Of a stretch of DNA of 56,443 nt, positions 36,531 to 45,070 are shown piece after piece. Source of the stretch: Moraxella porci DSM 25326 (lineage in GTDB: Bacteria > Pseudomonadota > Gammaproteobacteria > Pseudomonadales > Moraxellaceae). Position 1 is the first letter of the stretch. Every line of letters begins with the position of its first letter. Under the pieces are notes generated by a model. That model did not search any database and was not told where the DNA came from. It was given only the letters and a program-made list of their open reading frames with translations. The position numbers and the translations under genes were made by a program. The DNA is taken from assembly GCF_002014855.1 (NCBI RefSeq), contig NZ_MUYV01000005.1:218082-274524 (forward strand). The letters are read 5' to 3'.

Positions 36531-36707
36531 CTTAATATAGAAAAAGTTTCAATTATACCTGAAACTTTTTCTATATATACAAAAGTTTCAAGTATAAAAT
36601 AATTATCCAAAAGTCAATTAGCGACAAACTAAGATAAAATACGATAATTTACGACAAATTACGATAAAATAAGGTAAAATACGATAAATTGCGACATTTT
36701 ATGGAAA
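36531..36707 (+). repeat. 177-bp direct repeat, copy 2
   Basis: This second copy carries the same palindrome (centre near 36556) and the eight decamers at 36621-36700, which are nearly unchanged from copy 1 (one substitution). It ends six bases before the fic2 start codon, so the fic2 promoter and part of its ribosome site must lie inside the element. The two copies are exactly 2243 bases apart and enclose fic1 and the XRE gene. Confidence 0.93.
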
Positions 36708-36713
36708 ATAACG

Positions 36714-37964
36714 ATGAAATTACCCAAGCCACCCACTTTATCAGAACTAGAAGCAGGGGATATTTCGCCTGTGCTTTTGGGATATTTGGCAGAGCATCCA
36801 CCGACAGATGTCAAGGGGCGTTATTTGTCATGGGAGCAGTTTCGCTATCGCCACCCAACTGACAGCAAACGGCGCTGGCTTGCTCAAAAACTCAACCGTC
36901 ACGCCATTATGCAGTCGATACATATTGGCGGTTATCAATTCTCGTATTGTTTAACACAAAGCCTGCAAGCCAAGCTATATCACATTGAGCATCACTATCA
37001 CCAATGGCAATGGTCTATTGATACCGAAGAGCTGCTCTTTGAAGAGCCGATTACCAGTGCTCAGCTTGAAGGCGCATCTACCACACGCAAGGTTGCCAAA
37101 GAGCTACTCGGCAGTCGCCGTGCACCCATGAATAAAAGCGAGGTGATGATTGTCAATAATTATCACTTGATGCAAGCGGTGAAACAACAATTAACTCAAC
37201 CGCTTGATATCACTATGGTTCTGCAATTGCATCGCATCGCCACAGAGGGTGCGATTGACAATGATGCGATTTCGGGTGAATTTCGCCAAGATGATGAGAT
37301 TGTCATCGCTGATTATGATGGGCAAATTGTTCACCAGCCCCCGACATGGCAGACGCTACCGACCTTGATGCAGGCGTATTGCGATTTTGCCAATGCTGAT
37401 CATCAAGGGGATGACTTTATCCATCCGATTGTCAAAGCGATTATTCTGCATTTTTTGCTTGGATTTATTCATCCTTTTGGTGATGGTAATGGCAGAACTG
37501 CCCGAGCTTTATTTTATTGGTCGCTACAAAAATCAGGCTATACGCATTTTGATTATATCTCCATCAGTCGCTTATTGCATAAAGCACCCAAGCAGTATGC
37601 ACAAAGCTATATTGATGTAGAAACTGATGAATTGGATATGACTTATTTTATTGCATATCAGCTCACTATCATTGATCGAGCTATTAACGATTTGCAGGCG
37701 CTGCTATCGATTGACCAAGCGTCACAATCTATGCCAAAATCCGCACCTGCAAATCCGACTATTGATTATAGCAATCTTAGCATCCATCAGTATCAGCTAC
37801 TCACAAATACGCCAGCTGATCAAGTTTTGACTGCCAAACAAGTGTCTAATGAGCTTGGCATCTCAGACAGTACCGCTCGTAAGCTACTCAATGAACTTGA
37901 GAGCATGGGATTGGCAACCACTGTGCGTAATGGTCGTGGTAAGGGGTATTTGTTGGTGAGGTAG
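36714..37964 (+). CDS. class II Fic-domain protein with C-terminal winged helix (Fic2)
   Basis: This second Fic protein of 416 residues is clearly different in sequence from Fic1. The N-terminal helical region leads to the autoinhibitory motif S115-AQL-E119-G120. The catalytic loop is HPFGDGNGRTARALFYW with H253. A C-terminal winged helix follows (ISDSTARKLLNELESMGL, NGRGKGYLLV). An earlier ATG at 36701 is out of frame; GGAAA seven bases upstream supports 36714. All catalytic and inhibitory residues are present, so it is probably an intact, autoinhibited AMP-transferase. Its target is unknown. Confidence 0.9.
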   Translation: MKLPKPPTLSELEAGDISPVLLGYLAEHPPTDVKGRYLSWEQFRYRHPTDSKRRWLAQKLNRHAIMQSIHIGGYQFSYCLTQSLQAKLYHIEHHYHQWQWSIDTEELLFEEPITSAQLEGASTTRKVAKELLGSRRAPMNKSEVMIVNNYHLMQAVKQQLTQPLDITMVLQLHRIATEGAIDNDAISGEFRQDDEIVIADYDGQIVHQPPTWQTLPTLMQAYCDFANADHQGDDFIHPIVKAIILHFLLGFIHPFGDGNGRTARALFYWSLQKSGYTHFDYISISRLLHKAPKQYAQSYIDVETDELDMTYFIAYQLTIIDRAINDLQALLSIDQASQSMPKSAPANPTIDYSNLSIHQYQLLTNTPADQVLTAKQVSNELGISDSTARKLLNELESMGLATTVRNGRGKGYLLVR

Positions 37965-38357
37965 GATTGATGTTGCCTTTAAGTGCTTTAATTAAAGGCA
38001 TGTTTTGCATAGTTTGAGATTTTGGTACTTAATTAATCTCTCTAGTTTTTTTGGTTATATGCCAAATGTTAAGCCAATTTCATCATTTGTTTATGGGTAT
38101 AACCATAAAAACTTTAATTATTTGTGTATTATTAGGGTTATGACAAGAAAAAAGCATCTTTACGTATTCTTCTTTTGAAATAGCTCAAGACTGATTTAAT
38201 TCAGTTTAGCACTGCGTACCCAATAGTTCGATCATCCCCATTTATATCTTGCAATATTTTATATGACAAGCTTTGCCATTCTCAGCTTATACTCGATACT
38301 GTACTGCTGACACTGCTTGTCATGAGAGAATGCTCCTAGCTTGGGGTATAAGCTTTT
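37965..38357. other. intergenic region with weak hairpin, before IS remnant
   Basis: TGCCTTTAA (37974-37982) and TTAAAGGCA (37992-38000) form a 9-bp stem after fic2, a weak terminator followed by TGTTTTGC. The rest is AT-rich, and no coding region could be supported. It may include decayed insertion-sequence DNA. Confidence 0.45.
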
Positions 38358-38390
38358 ATGGGGTGTCTAGGAATGTTGTGCCGGTACAAA

Positions 38391-38700
38391 CACACACCAA
38401 ACATGATCTTTCATTCAGATCAAGGCAGTATTTATGGCGGTGACAAGTTTGCAGCTTGCGTTAACAAACACAAACTAATCCAAAGCATGAGTCGCCGAGG
38501 TAATTATTGGGATAATGCCCAATGGAGCGATGGTTTCGCAGTTTTAAACATGAGTGGATGCCAAAAGGCAGTTATCCTGATGTTGAAAGTGCAATGAATG
38601 ATATCAAAGACTATGTGATGTATTATAATCACATTCGCCCACATTAATACAATCAAGGTCTGGCTCCAGTTCTAGCAAAATCAACTTATTGGGGACTGTT
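38391..38700 (+). pseudogene. decayed IS3-family transposase C-terminus
   Basis: The first frame reads PNMIFHSDQGSIYGGD then SMSRRGNYWDNAQ, the typical DDE-domain end of IS3-family OrfB. A one-base shift near 38524 then moves the match to another frame (ERWFRSFKHEW, then NDIKDYVMYYNHIRPH), and a TAA stop interrupts before the last residues NQGLAPVLAKSTYW. The 5' part of the transposase is missing. It is a non-functional remnant and marks past rearrangement at the boundary between the Fic island and the toxin region. Confidence 0.88.
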
Positions 38701-38707
38701 GAATTAG

Positions 38708-38986
38708 TTGACCACTACATACATCCTAGACTGCGAACCAAGCAATGATAGGCGCACCCAGTCTTCGGCTGGCATTATCATTCAAGTAAACAATGAAGCC
38801 AAGTTTTTAACCCATGAAAACCCATATGGTTTGCGTCAATTTATCAATTCACTTGCTATAAATTACGGCAAGTTATCAAAAGGCATCCTTACAGGTTTTA
38901 ACAATGGAAAAATCGCCAGTTTTAATCATCGGTATAGTAATGACAATAACCGGGTACTGAATGGGATTTTGAATTTACAGAAATAG
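38708..38986 (+). pseudogene. unrecognised ORF fragment beside the IS remnant
   Basis: An open frame of 92 codons begins only with TTG and contains no ATG (SAGIIIQVNNEAKFLTHENP; YGKLSKGILTGFNNGKIASF). Sitting immediately after the IS3 remnant, it is probably the 3' end of a gene truncated by the IS. I do not recognise the family. Its position ahead of a toxin module makes a lost immunity or exoprotein gene possible, but nothing shows this. Confidence 0.35.
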
Positions 38987-39133
38987 TTAATCAGGTATTA
39001 GAAATTCCAATTTAGCAGCATTTTTTTCAAGATGAAAAAATGTTAAACTTTATACAAGTTTTATGTTGTGTGTTGTATTTAGAATGCAGGGATTTTTTCT
39101 GCTATGATTGCATAACAACTTTTTTGAGATTAT

Positions 39134-41530
39134 ATGTTTGTTTCAAGCACTAAATATCTTAATGTATCTGGTATATGGATATATCAGGAAACCCTAAAAG
39201 AGTCTGTTAATGACACCGACTCTCGCAAAGCTAAATTGGCTGGCACTTTAGCAGCGGCTTCTAAAGTGCGTACGCTTGCCAAAGACCTAAGCGGTGGTAA
39301 TCTTGGCTCTATCCGAGTTCAAGCCGCTATTGGCTCACAAAGCACCAAGAGCCAAACCACAAGCCATCAAGAAACTAATGATGCCGCCAACCTTTTGGCT
39401 CAAAATAATCTGATCGTCAATCTCAAAGGCAAAGGTGCGGATTCGGATTTGACTGTCACAGGTAGCAATCTTACAGTGGGCAATAACTTCTACCAATCGG
39501 TAGAAGGTGATGTACTCTACCAAGCCTCAACACAAACTGACACCCAAGACAGTCAAAACAGCAGCAAAGGCTGGGGCGTGGGTGTCTATGCCAGCACTCA
39601 GATAGGTAGCGGTCAATCCAATCAAGGCTTTACCGTCAATGCCAACAAAGCAAAAGGCGGTAGTCATGAGACTACCACCACCCACACCAATACCCAAGTC
39701 ACTGTCGGTGGCACAACCGTCAATGACATTGGTGGCAATCTTATCCTAGATGGTGCTAATTTAAATACCAAGCACCTAACTGGCACAGTTGGCGGTGATT
39801 TGATTGTCAAAAGCCGTCAAGACGGCTATCAATACACTCATGATCAAAAACAAGCAGGATTTAGTGCTGATGTTGGCTTTGATGGCAAACCCCAAAGCTT
39901 TAGCATCAATGGTGGTAAAACCGATGCAGATGCCGATTATGCGCAAGTCACCCACCAATCAGGCATCAAAGCCCAAGAATCTACCCTGTCTGTACAAGGA
40001 CAAGGTAAGTTCACTAGTGGCTATCTCATCACCGATGCAGGTAAAAACCAAACCCAGTTTGCCCAAGGTATCCAAACCCAAGATATACAAAATCACCTAA
40101 ATTATGAAGGTGATGCCATCAGTGTCGGCATTGGTATTGGTGCAGACACCAGCAATCCAAATGGCAAAGCAAAACCTGCCCTACAAGGCATTGGTTATGG
40201 TAAAATAGACCCAGTCCATAAAACCAGTACCACCCACTCTGTCATCACTGACCAAGCAGGACTTAGCCATATCAACACAGAGAGCTTCAAACAAGAAGAA
40301 GTTCAAAACCAGCTTAATGAAATCATCACCAATGATTTTAACAAAGAGCAAGTGTTAACAGAGCTTGGGGCTCAGGTGAATATTACGACTGAGTTTGACA
40401 ACGAACGCCGTGCCGTCAGAAGTGAATACGCCAAAAAAGCAGAAGGCTATCGTAAACAAGCTGAAGAACTTCCACAGGGCAGCCAAGAAAGAACAGAGTT
40501 AGAAACCAAAGCCAAACAAATAGACGACAACCTAAGACTCTTCGATGGCATCACCTCCGCATTGTATGCACCTAACTCAAATGGTATCATCGGTGATGTT
40601 GCACGAGCAGCAAGTCCTGAGCTTGCTTATCGGATTGGGCAATACTTTAAAGACAATAAAACACTAAACCAATTAGACAATGGCAACAGACCAGAAGAAC
40701 AATCAGCCAATCACCTACTGGCTCATGCTATACTAGGAGCTGCAGTAAGCTACGCTACAGGCAATAACCCAACCACAGTAACAACGGCTTATACAGCAAC
40801 TGATGGCAGCACTGCTGATGCTGTGAGTGCGGCTGAAGTTGGGAAAGTGGGGGTGGAGAATAATGCTAATGCTAAGGAGGTAATGTTTGCCGCCCAACAT
40901 CCTTGGATAGCTTCTCAGATTGGTACTGTGATGCCAAGTGCGGATTTACATACGGTTCAAAACCCAAATATTTCCACAGTTGTAGCCACCTTTCAAATAA
41001 ATTTGCTAAATAATAATGGGGGAGATTATGATGCAATAAGTGGAGAGGGTAGCATATCAAATGCTTACAGACATACTTTGTGGCAAGCTATTATCGCAAA
41101 TAAATTTGGATCTGATATAGCTATCAAAGTTGGTAATGCTCACGAAAATACTTATACACACCAAGATATCGAAAAGCCTACATATGGAGGGGTTTATTTG
41201 GACAAGCTTTTTTATAGCAGTCTTAGTTCTGCCGATGAGGTTGCCGATCAGTTTAACAATAAAATTGGCAGGGAATTGGCTGCAAAATCACCAAAGTTGT
41301 CAAATAAAGAATATGCCCAAAAAGTGCTTGTTTATCATTATAATTATGGGCTGTATCAGGTGAAAAAAATAGATGGTAGTTATTTGGTGGTTAAGACAAG
41401 ACTGCCAGCTGAACTTTATAATAGAGCTGTTACAACACTTCGGGGGTTAGATAACACAGGAGCAGGTCCTGTTTTGCAGCAGAAGAGAGAGGATTATTTT
41501 AATAAAACTGTGATAGAGGGAATTGATTGA
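39134..41530 (+). CDS. orphan CdiA-type module: FHA repeats, VENN, C-terminal toxin
   Basis: This 798-residue ORF has no signal peptide and no TPS domain. Only its first 18 or so residues look unrelated to exoproteins. Residues about 25-350 are FHA-2/hemagglutinin-type repeats (DLTVTGSNLTVGNNF; LDGANLNTKHLTGTVGGDL). A pre-toxin region follows, with the VENN motif at 574-577. The remaining 221 residues form the toxin candidate, with RH-TLW (646-650), a downstream AHE and NNKIGRELA; this spacing recalls an uncharacterised RHxxW/AHE/NNxxGR family (DUF6973-like, from memory). It is probably a silent donor module that recombines with the full-length exoprotein. It overlaps its immunity candidate by four bases. 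Confidence 0.75.
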   Translation: MFVSSTKYLNVSGIWIYQETLKESVNDTDSRKAKLAGTLAAASKVRTLAKDLSGGNLGSIRVQAAIGSQSTKSQTTSHQETNDAANLLAQNNLIVNLKGKGADSDLTVTGSNLTVGNNFYQSVEGDVLYQASTQTDTQDSQNSSKGWGVGVYASTQIGSGQSNQGFTVNANKAKGGSHETTTTHTNTQVTVGGTTVNDIGGNLILDGANLNTKHLTGTVGGDLIVKSRQDGYQYTHDQKQAGFSADVGFDGKPQSFSINGGKTDADADYAQVTHQSGIKAQESTLSVQGQGKFTSGYLITDAGKNQTQFAQGIQTQDIQNHLNYEGDAISVGIGIGADTSNPNGKAKPALQGIGYGKIDPVHKTSTTHSVITDQAGLSHINTESFKQEEVQNQLNEIITNDFNKEQVLTELGAQVNITTEFDNERRAVRSEYAKKAEGYRKQAEELPQGSQERTELETKAKQIDDNLRLFDGITSALYAPNSNGIIGDVARAASPELAYRIGQYFKDNKTLNQLDNGNRPEEQSANHLLAHAILGAAVSYATGNNPTTVTTAYTATDGSTADAVSAAEVGKVGVENNANAKEVMFAAQHPWIASQIGTVMPSADLHTVQNPNISTVVATFQINLLNNNGGDYDAISGEGSISNAYRHTLWQAIIANKFGSDIAIKVGNAHENTYTHQDIEKPTYGGVYLDKLFYSSLSSADEVADQFNNKIGRELAAKSPKLSNKEYAQKVLVYHYNYGLYQVKKIDGSYLVVKTRLPAELYNRAVTTLRGLDNTGAGPVLQQKREDYFNKTVIEGID

Positions 41531-41982
41531 TGAAAAAGATTTGTGTTTTAGCAATCATATTGTCAATATTTTTTCTTTGGAAGAATTTTTCGTTATATCC
41601 AAGTTTAGAAGAAAACATTATCAGGCAGCTTAATTATGACCTAAATAATAGTGGGTTGAAAACAAAATATGATTTGCGGGATTTTTTAACACAGGGAGGG
41701 GTGCTCTCTTTTGATGGCGTGATTTTTCGTAGCCCAAATAACGGGTTGTTAGAAAAATCTTTGGGAGTCCGAAATGATAATGTTGTAAAAGTATTTTATC
41801 TTAAATTAACCGAAGAAGGTGATTTGGATAAAAATCAATTATTCTTAGATAACAGCCTGAAAGGCTTTGATTATTTTTGTGATGCAAATTCCCAACTCGC
41901 TATATCAAAAATAGCAAAAGATCAGTCTTATTATATATTGCCCATAAATTGTAAAATAGTAAAATCTGAGGCTGTAGATTAA
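41527..41982 (+). CDS. membrane-anchored immunity candidate for the orphan toxin
   Basis: This 151-residue protein starts in an ATGATGA overlap with the toxin ORF, the usual arrangement for a cognate immunity gene. Residues about 5-20 form a hydrophobic signal/anchor (ICVLAIILSIFFLW), so most of the protein should be periplasmic. No family is recognised. A periplasmic immunity protein suggests a toxin acting in the periplasm or at the membrane; this is inference. An AGCTCATAGGCT repeat begins four bases after the stop. Confidence 0.65.
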   Translation: MMKKICVLAIILSIFFLWKNFSLYPSLEENIIRQLNYDLNNSGLKTKYDLRDFLTQGGVLSFDGVIFRSPNNGLLEKSLGVRNDNVVKVFYLKLTEEGDLDKNQLFLDNSLKGFDYFCDANSQLAISKIAKDQSYYILPINCKIVKSEAVD

Positions 41983-42735
41983 ATTGAGCTCATAGGCTTA
42001 AGTTAGCGACAGCCCGTAGGCTAATTTAGCGACAGCACAACCCAACATTTTTGGTTTAACTCATTGATTTTGTTGGGTTTCGTTCCTAAACCCGACCTAC
42101 GGGCTACAGTGCATACCGCAACACCTTTGATTGATTGGTTTTTTGAGCGTGCGTGCAACACACTCTAGTTCACGCCAGACTCTCATCACCCCTGATGGAT
42201 ATCCACATTCTAGTTAATGCAATAGCCGATGACAGACATACTCATATGTGTCAGCATAAAAGTACAGGTTGCACCCATACACCAGCAAAGCAAAGGTCTG
42301 TAGTTTGTGCTAAGACATAAACCCACCCAACCAACCCCAACCCCAACCCCGCCACCATCTTTTTTGACGGTGGTTTTTTATCGCCTGATGTCTGCTTTGA
42401 TGTTCTTATGTTTTTGATATTTTGCCGGTTGCTTTGGGTCATTTCTGTATTTAGTGTTAGCACTGGCTTGCCTTGATATGCTTGGTCTAGCGTACGATTT
42501 TTTGATTTAGTGTCGGTGATTTCTAGATATGATTTGTTAGATAATTATTATAGTTTTCCGAATAACTTTATCTAATATACCTTGAATAAATATGTTTAAT
42601 AAAGTTTTTTTGCACACTCCACTCCAAATGTTCACCCATTCCACTCTTATTTGACCACCCCATAAAAAACCACCAGCCAAGCCAATCTGCTCAACTGATG
42701 GTTTTCTGATTGATGGGTCTGATATCAACTTACTT
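41983..42735. other. intergenic region with palindromic GTAGG element
   Basis: These 753 bases hold no supported gene. Two tandem ~24-bp repeats at 41987-42010 and 42011-42033 share TAGGCT and TTAGCGAC. The second copy begins AGCCCGTAGG, and an exact inverted copy CCTACGGGCT lies at 42096-42105, enclosing a nested inverted pair AACCCAACA (42039-42047) / TGTTGGGTT (42071-42079). The whole looks like a small mobile or REP-like element. Three AACCCC units lie near 42334-42353, followed by a CCACC/GGTGG hairpin with a T-run. Confidence 0.6.
42664..42705 (-). terminator. terminator of the cdiB-like gene
   Basis: On the minus strand AAAACCATCAG pairs with CTGGTGGTTTT (one wobble, 18-base loop), followed by Ts. 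It lies about 30 bases beyond the gene's stop. Confidence 0.65.
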
Positions 42736-44694
42736 TTAAAAACTCATCCCCAGACTCACACCACTGACCCAATCTTTGTTTGAAAAGCCGTTGGGCTCAC
42801 TGATTGCTTTTGAGGTGAAAATGTCATAGTTAAAACTTAGGTAAGGGTTATTTGTATTTGGTGTGTATTGGCCTTTGATGCCAATGAAAGCACCTGCTAA
42901 GTGTTGTCCAAGCAATAGCTCATTTTGGCTTTTGTCGTGGTTGGTGATATAGCCTGCGTCCAATCCTAGGTAGATGGCATGGTTTGATTGGCTGTTTTGT
43001 GAGTTGTTTTGGTTGTTTGCTTTTTGCTGATTTAAAAAACTTGGATAAAAGCTGATGTCTTGCCTGATTAGGATGCCATTATCCGCAGATAATGAACGCT
43101 CACCATCAAAGCCTCTGACGGTGTATCTGCCACCAATGGCCATTTTTAAATCTGGTGTTAGACTGTCGGTGGCGTATTGGGCTTTGAGTGTGGTGCTGTG
43201 GATGATAGGTAGTGGTTTATTACCTATGACTGGATTGTATCTACTGGTTAGACTTGAGGTTAGCTGATAAATACCAACACGAGCTGAACCTTCATCAAAC
43301 AGCTCTTCTGGTGAGGGTAAGGCATTAAAAGTGGCTGTACCACGCTTATAAGAAATATCGGTGTTTAGGCTATGATTGGCTTGTTTGCCAAAAGTGGTCT
43401 CATGACTAATGCCAAATAAATAACCTGCGGTTTTACGGGTTTGTACATCAATGATTGTACCATCAATATCACTTTCTTGGGATTTGACATAACCACCAAT
43501 ATACACATGGCTTTTGCTATGAGCATCTCTATGTACCAGATGAGACAGCTTAGCGTTGTACCCACTGGATTTACCGCCATAGATATAATCTTGGGTACTA
43601 CCTGCTACAGTTTGATGATAGGTGTAGCGATTGGCATTTAGTTGCAGTACGCTGCTTTTAATAGGAATCACATAACCAATACCATAATTCTTAGAGCCCT
43701 TGCTCTTATCAGATGGGTAGTCTTTGTCATCATTGATTTGATTGCCCAAATCTCGCCCAAAGCTAAGATAGAATAAGTCATTATAGTTTGCCAAATTATC
43801 CACACTAAGTGTTGCCACGCCTTGATATTTCCCTGTGGATTTGGAGCCTGAATCATCAATGCTTAGACTGCCACGAAGACGGCGATGCTGAGTATAATCA
43901 ATTAAAATATCGCTAAAGCCAAGGGTGTTGATAGCATTACCTGCTGATGGATTTAAACCAGTATGACTTGGTGCAATTTTAAAATTGGTGTCGCTACTTG
44001 GCACGCGTTTAAAGTTCTCAAGCGTGGTTTCTAAATCGCGGATGTTTAATAGCTTGCCTGGTTGTGTAGTGAGTGCTGTGTCTAAGATGGCAGGATAAGC
44101 CCTATTTGTCTGTTTAGTATAGACAGGTACTTTACTATCCGCTGTATTCACCACCACCTGAGCAATCTTACCAGGGATTAGGGTTAATCTTAGCTCCCCA
44201 TCTGCCAAATTCTGATTGCCTACCATAATACGACTGGTGACATAGCCTTGTTCAATGAGGCGGTTTTGCACACGAGTGGCGATAGCATTGATGTCGGTGA
44301 CTGTCATACACTTACCTAATACGCTGCTGTTGCCCATGATTTCGGGTATGAGTGCAAAGCCAAGCTTGTTTGCAAAGATAAGATCATCTTGTGATAACAC
44401 CGAATAACCCATCTTATGAATATCAAAGCAAATGGCGTTATCTGCTGTTGGTTGTTCTTGGGTTTGGGTGGTGGTATCAGTGGCAGCTATATCTACCACC
44501 ACGCTTGGATTTGGCACCAATTGCTCTAGCAATGCCTGATTGCGAGCATCTTGAGTTTGGATTAGGGTTTGGTTGGTGGTGTTGGCAATCAAGAAATCAT
44601 CCGCTGCTTGTGCGGTATTGATTTGTGTTATGACTCCTAAAGCAATCCAAGTGGTTAGGGTTAACGGTTTTAAACAAAAGCGTGTCATGGCCAT
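42736..44694 (-). CDS. cdiB: two-partner secretion outer-membrane transporter (TpsB/CdiB/ShlB)
   Basis: This 16-strand-barrel Omp85-superfamily transporter exports the TpsA/CdiA exoprotein across the outer membrane. The 652-residue protein has a signal peptide (cleavage near AQA, residue 30), a POTRA_2-type domain (about 80-185, with a cysteine pair in NAICFDIH and GKCMTV), a second POTRA and the ShlB barrel domain, ending in the outer-membrane C-terminal phenylalanine (SLGMSF). M3 (44688) is an alternative start. It is divergent from its probable substrate at 45071, whereas classical cdiB and cdiA are co-directional. Confidence 0.93.
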   Translation of the reverse strand: MAMTRFCLKPLTLTTWIALGVITQINTAQAADDFLIANTTNQTLIQTQDARNQALLEQLVPNPSVVVDIAATDTTTQTQEQPTADNAICFDIHKMGYSVLSQDDLIFANKLGFALIPEIMGNSSVLGKCMTVTDINAIATRVQNRLIEQGYVTSRIMVGNQNLADGELRLTLIPGKIAQVVVNTADSKVPVYTKQTNRAYPAILDTALTTQPGKLLNIRDLETTLENFKRVPSSDTNFKIAPSHTGLNPSAGNAINTLGFSDILIDYTQHRRLRGSLSIDDSGSKSTGKYQGVATLSVDNLANYNDLFYLSFGRDLGNQINDDKDYPSDKSKGSKNYGIGYVIPIKSSVLQLNANRYTYHQTVAGSTQDYIYGGKSSGYNAKLSHLVHRDAHSKSHVYIGGYVKSQESDIDGTIIDVQTRKTAGYLFGISHETTFGKQANHSLNTDISYKRGTATFNALPSPEELFDEGSARVGIYQLTSSLTSRYNPVIGNKPLPIIHSTTLKAQYATDSLTPDLKMAIGGRYTVRGFDGERSLSADNGILIRQDISFYPSFLNQQKANNQNNSQNSQSNHAIYLGLDAGYITNHDKSQNELLLGQHLAGAFIGIKGQYTPNTNNPYLSFNYDIFTSKAISEPNGFSNKDWVSGVSLGMSF

Positions 44695-45070
44695 CCAATC
44701 AGTATTTAAAGTTACCCGATTGTAACTTATGAATTTGTTGATTGCAAGGATTTTTATTTAGTTATTATCATCATTTGATTTATCTTAAAAAAATTAAATG
44801 GTTGTTAAATATATTGGTTTTATATTTGGCTACTTAGTTATCATCAATGTTCTCTTGCAAATTAAAACCATAAATCATTGAAGTATACAGAGTATCTTTT
44901 AAATAATGATAAAATAATAAAATTCCAACTTTTAAATAAATCAGACTTTATTTTTAAAATTATCTGTGATAATATCTGCCCAATATTACTGTTTTGTTGC
45001 TAAGAATTGGCAAGCTGGCAGATGCGTTGGATGATTAAGAGTAGAATCTGGTTGTATAAGTGGGTGTATT
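44695..45070. other. divergent promoter region cdiB-like / cdiA-like
   Basis: These 376 very AT-rich bases separate the two divergent genes. TGTGATAATAT near 44966-44975 could be a -10 region for the exoprotein, about 95 bases before its ATG. No -35 stands out, and no ORF or hairpin is supported. Confidence 0.4.

Noticed and set aside
34288..36707. The 177-bp copies as ends of a transposon
   Set aside because: They are direct, not inverted; no transposase or integrase lies between them and no target duplication is evident.
42334..42353. AACCCC units as a phase-variable tract
   Set aside because: Only three units, outside any gene and not between a promoter and a start codon.
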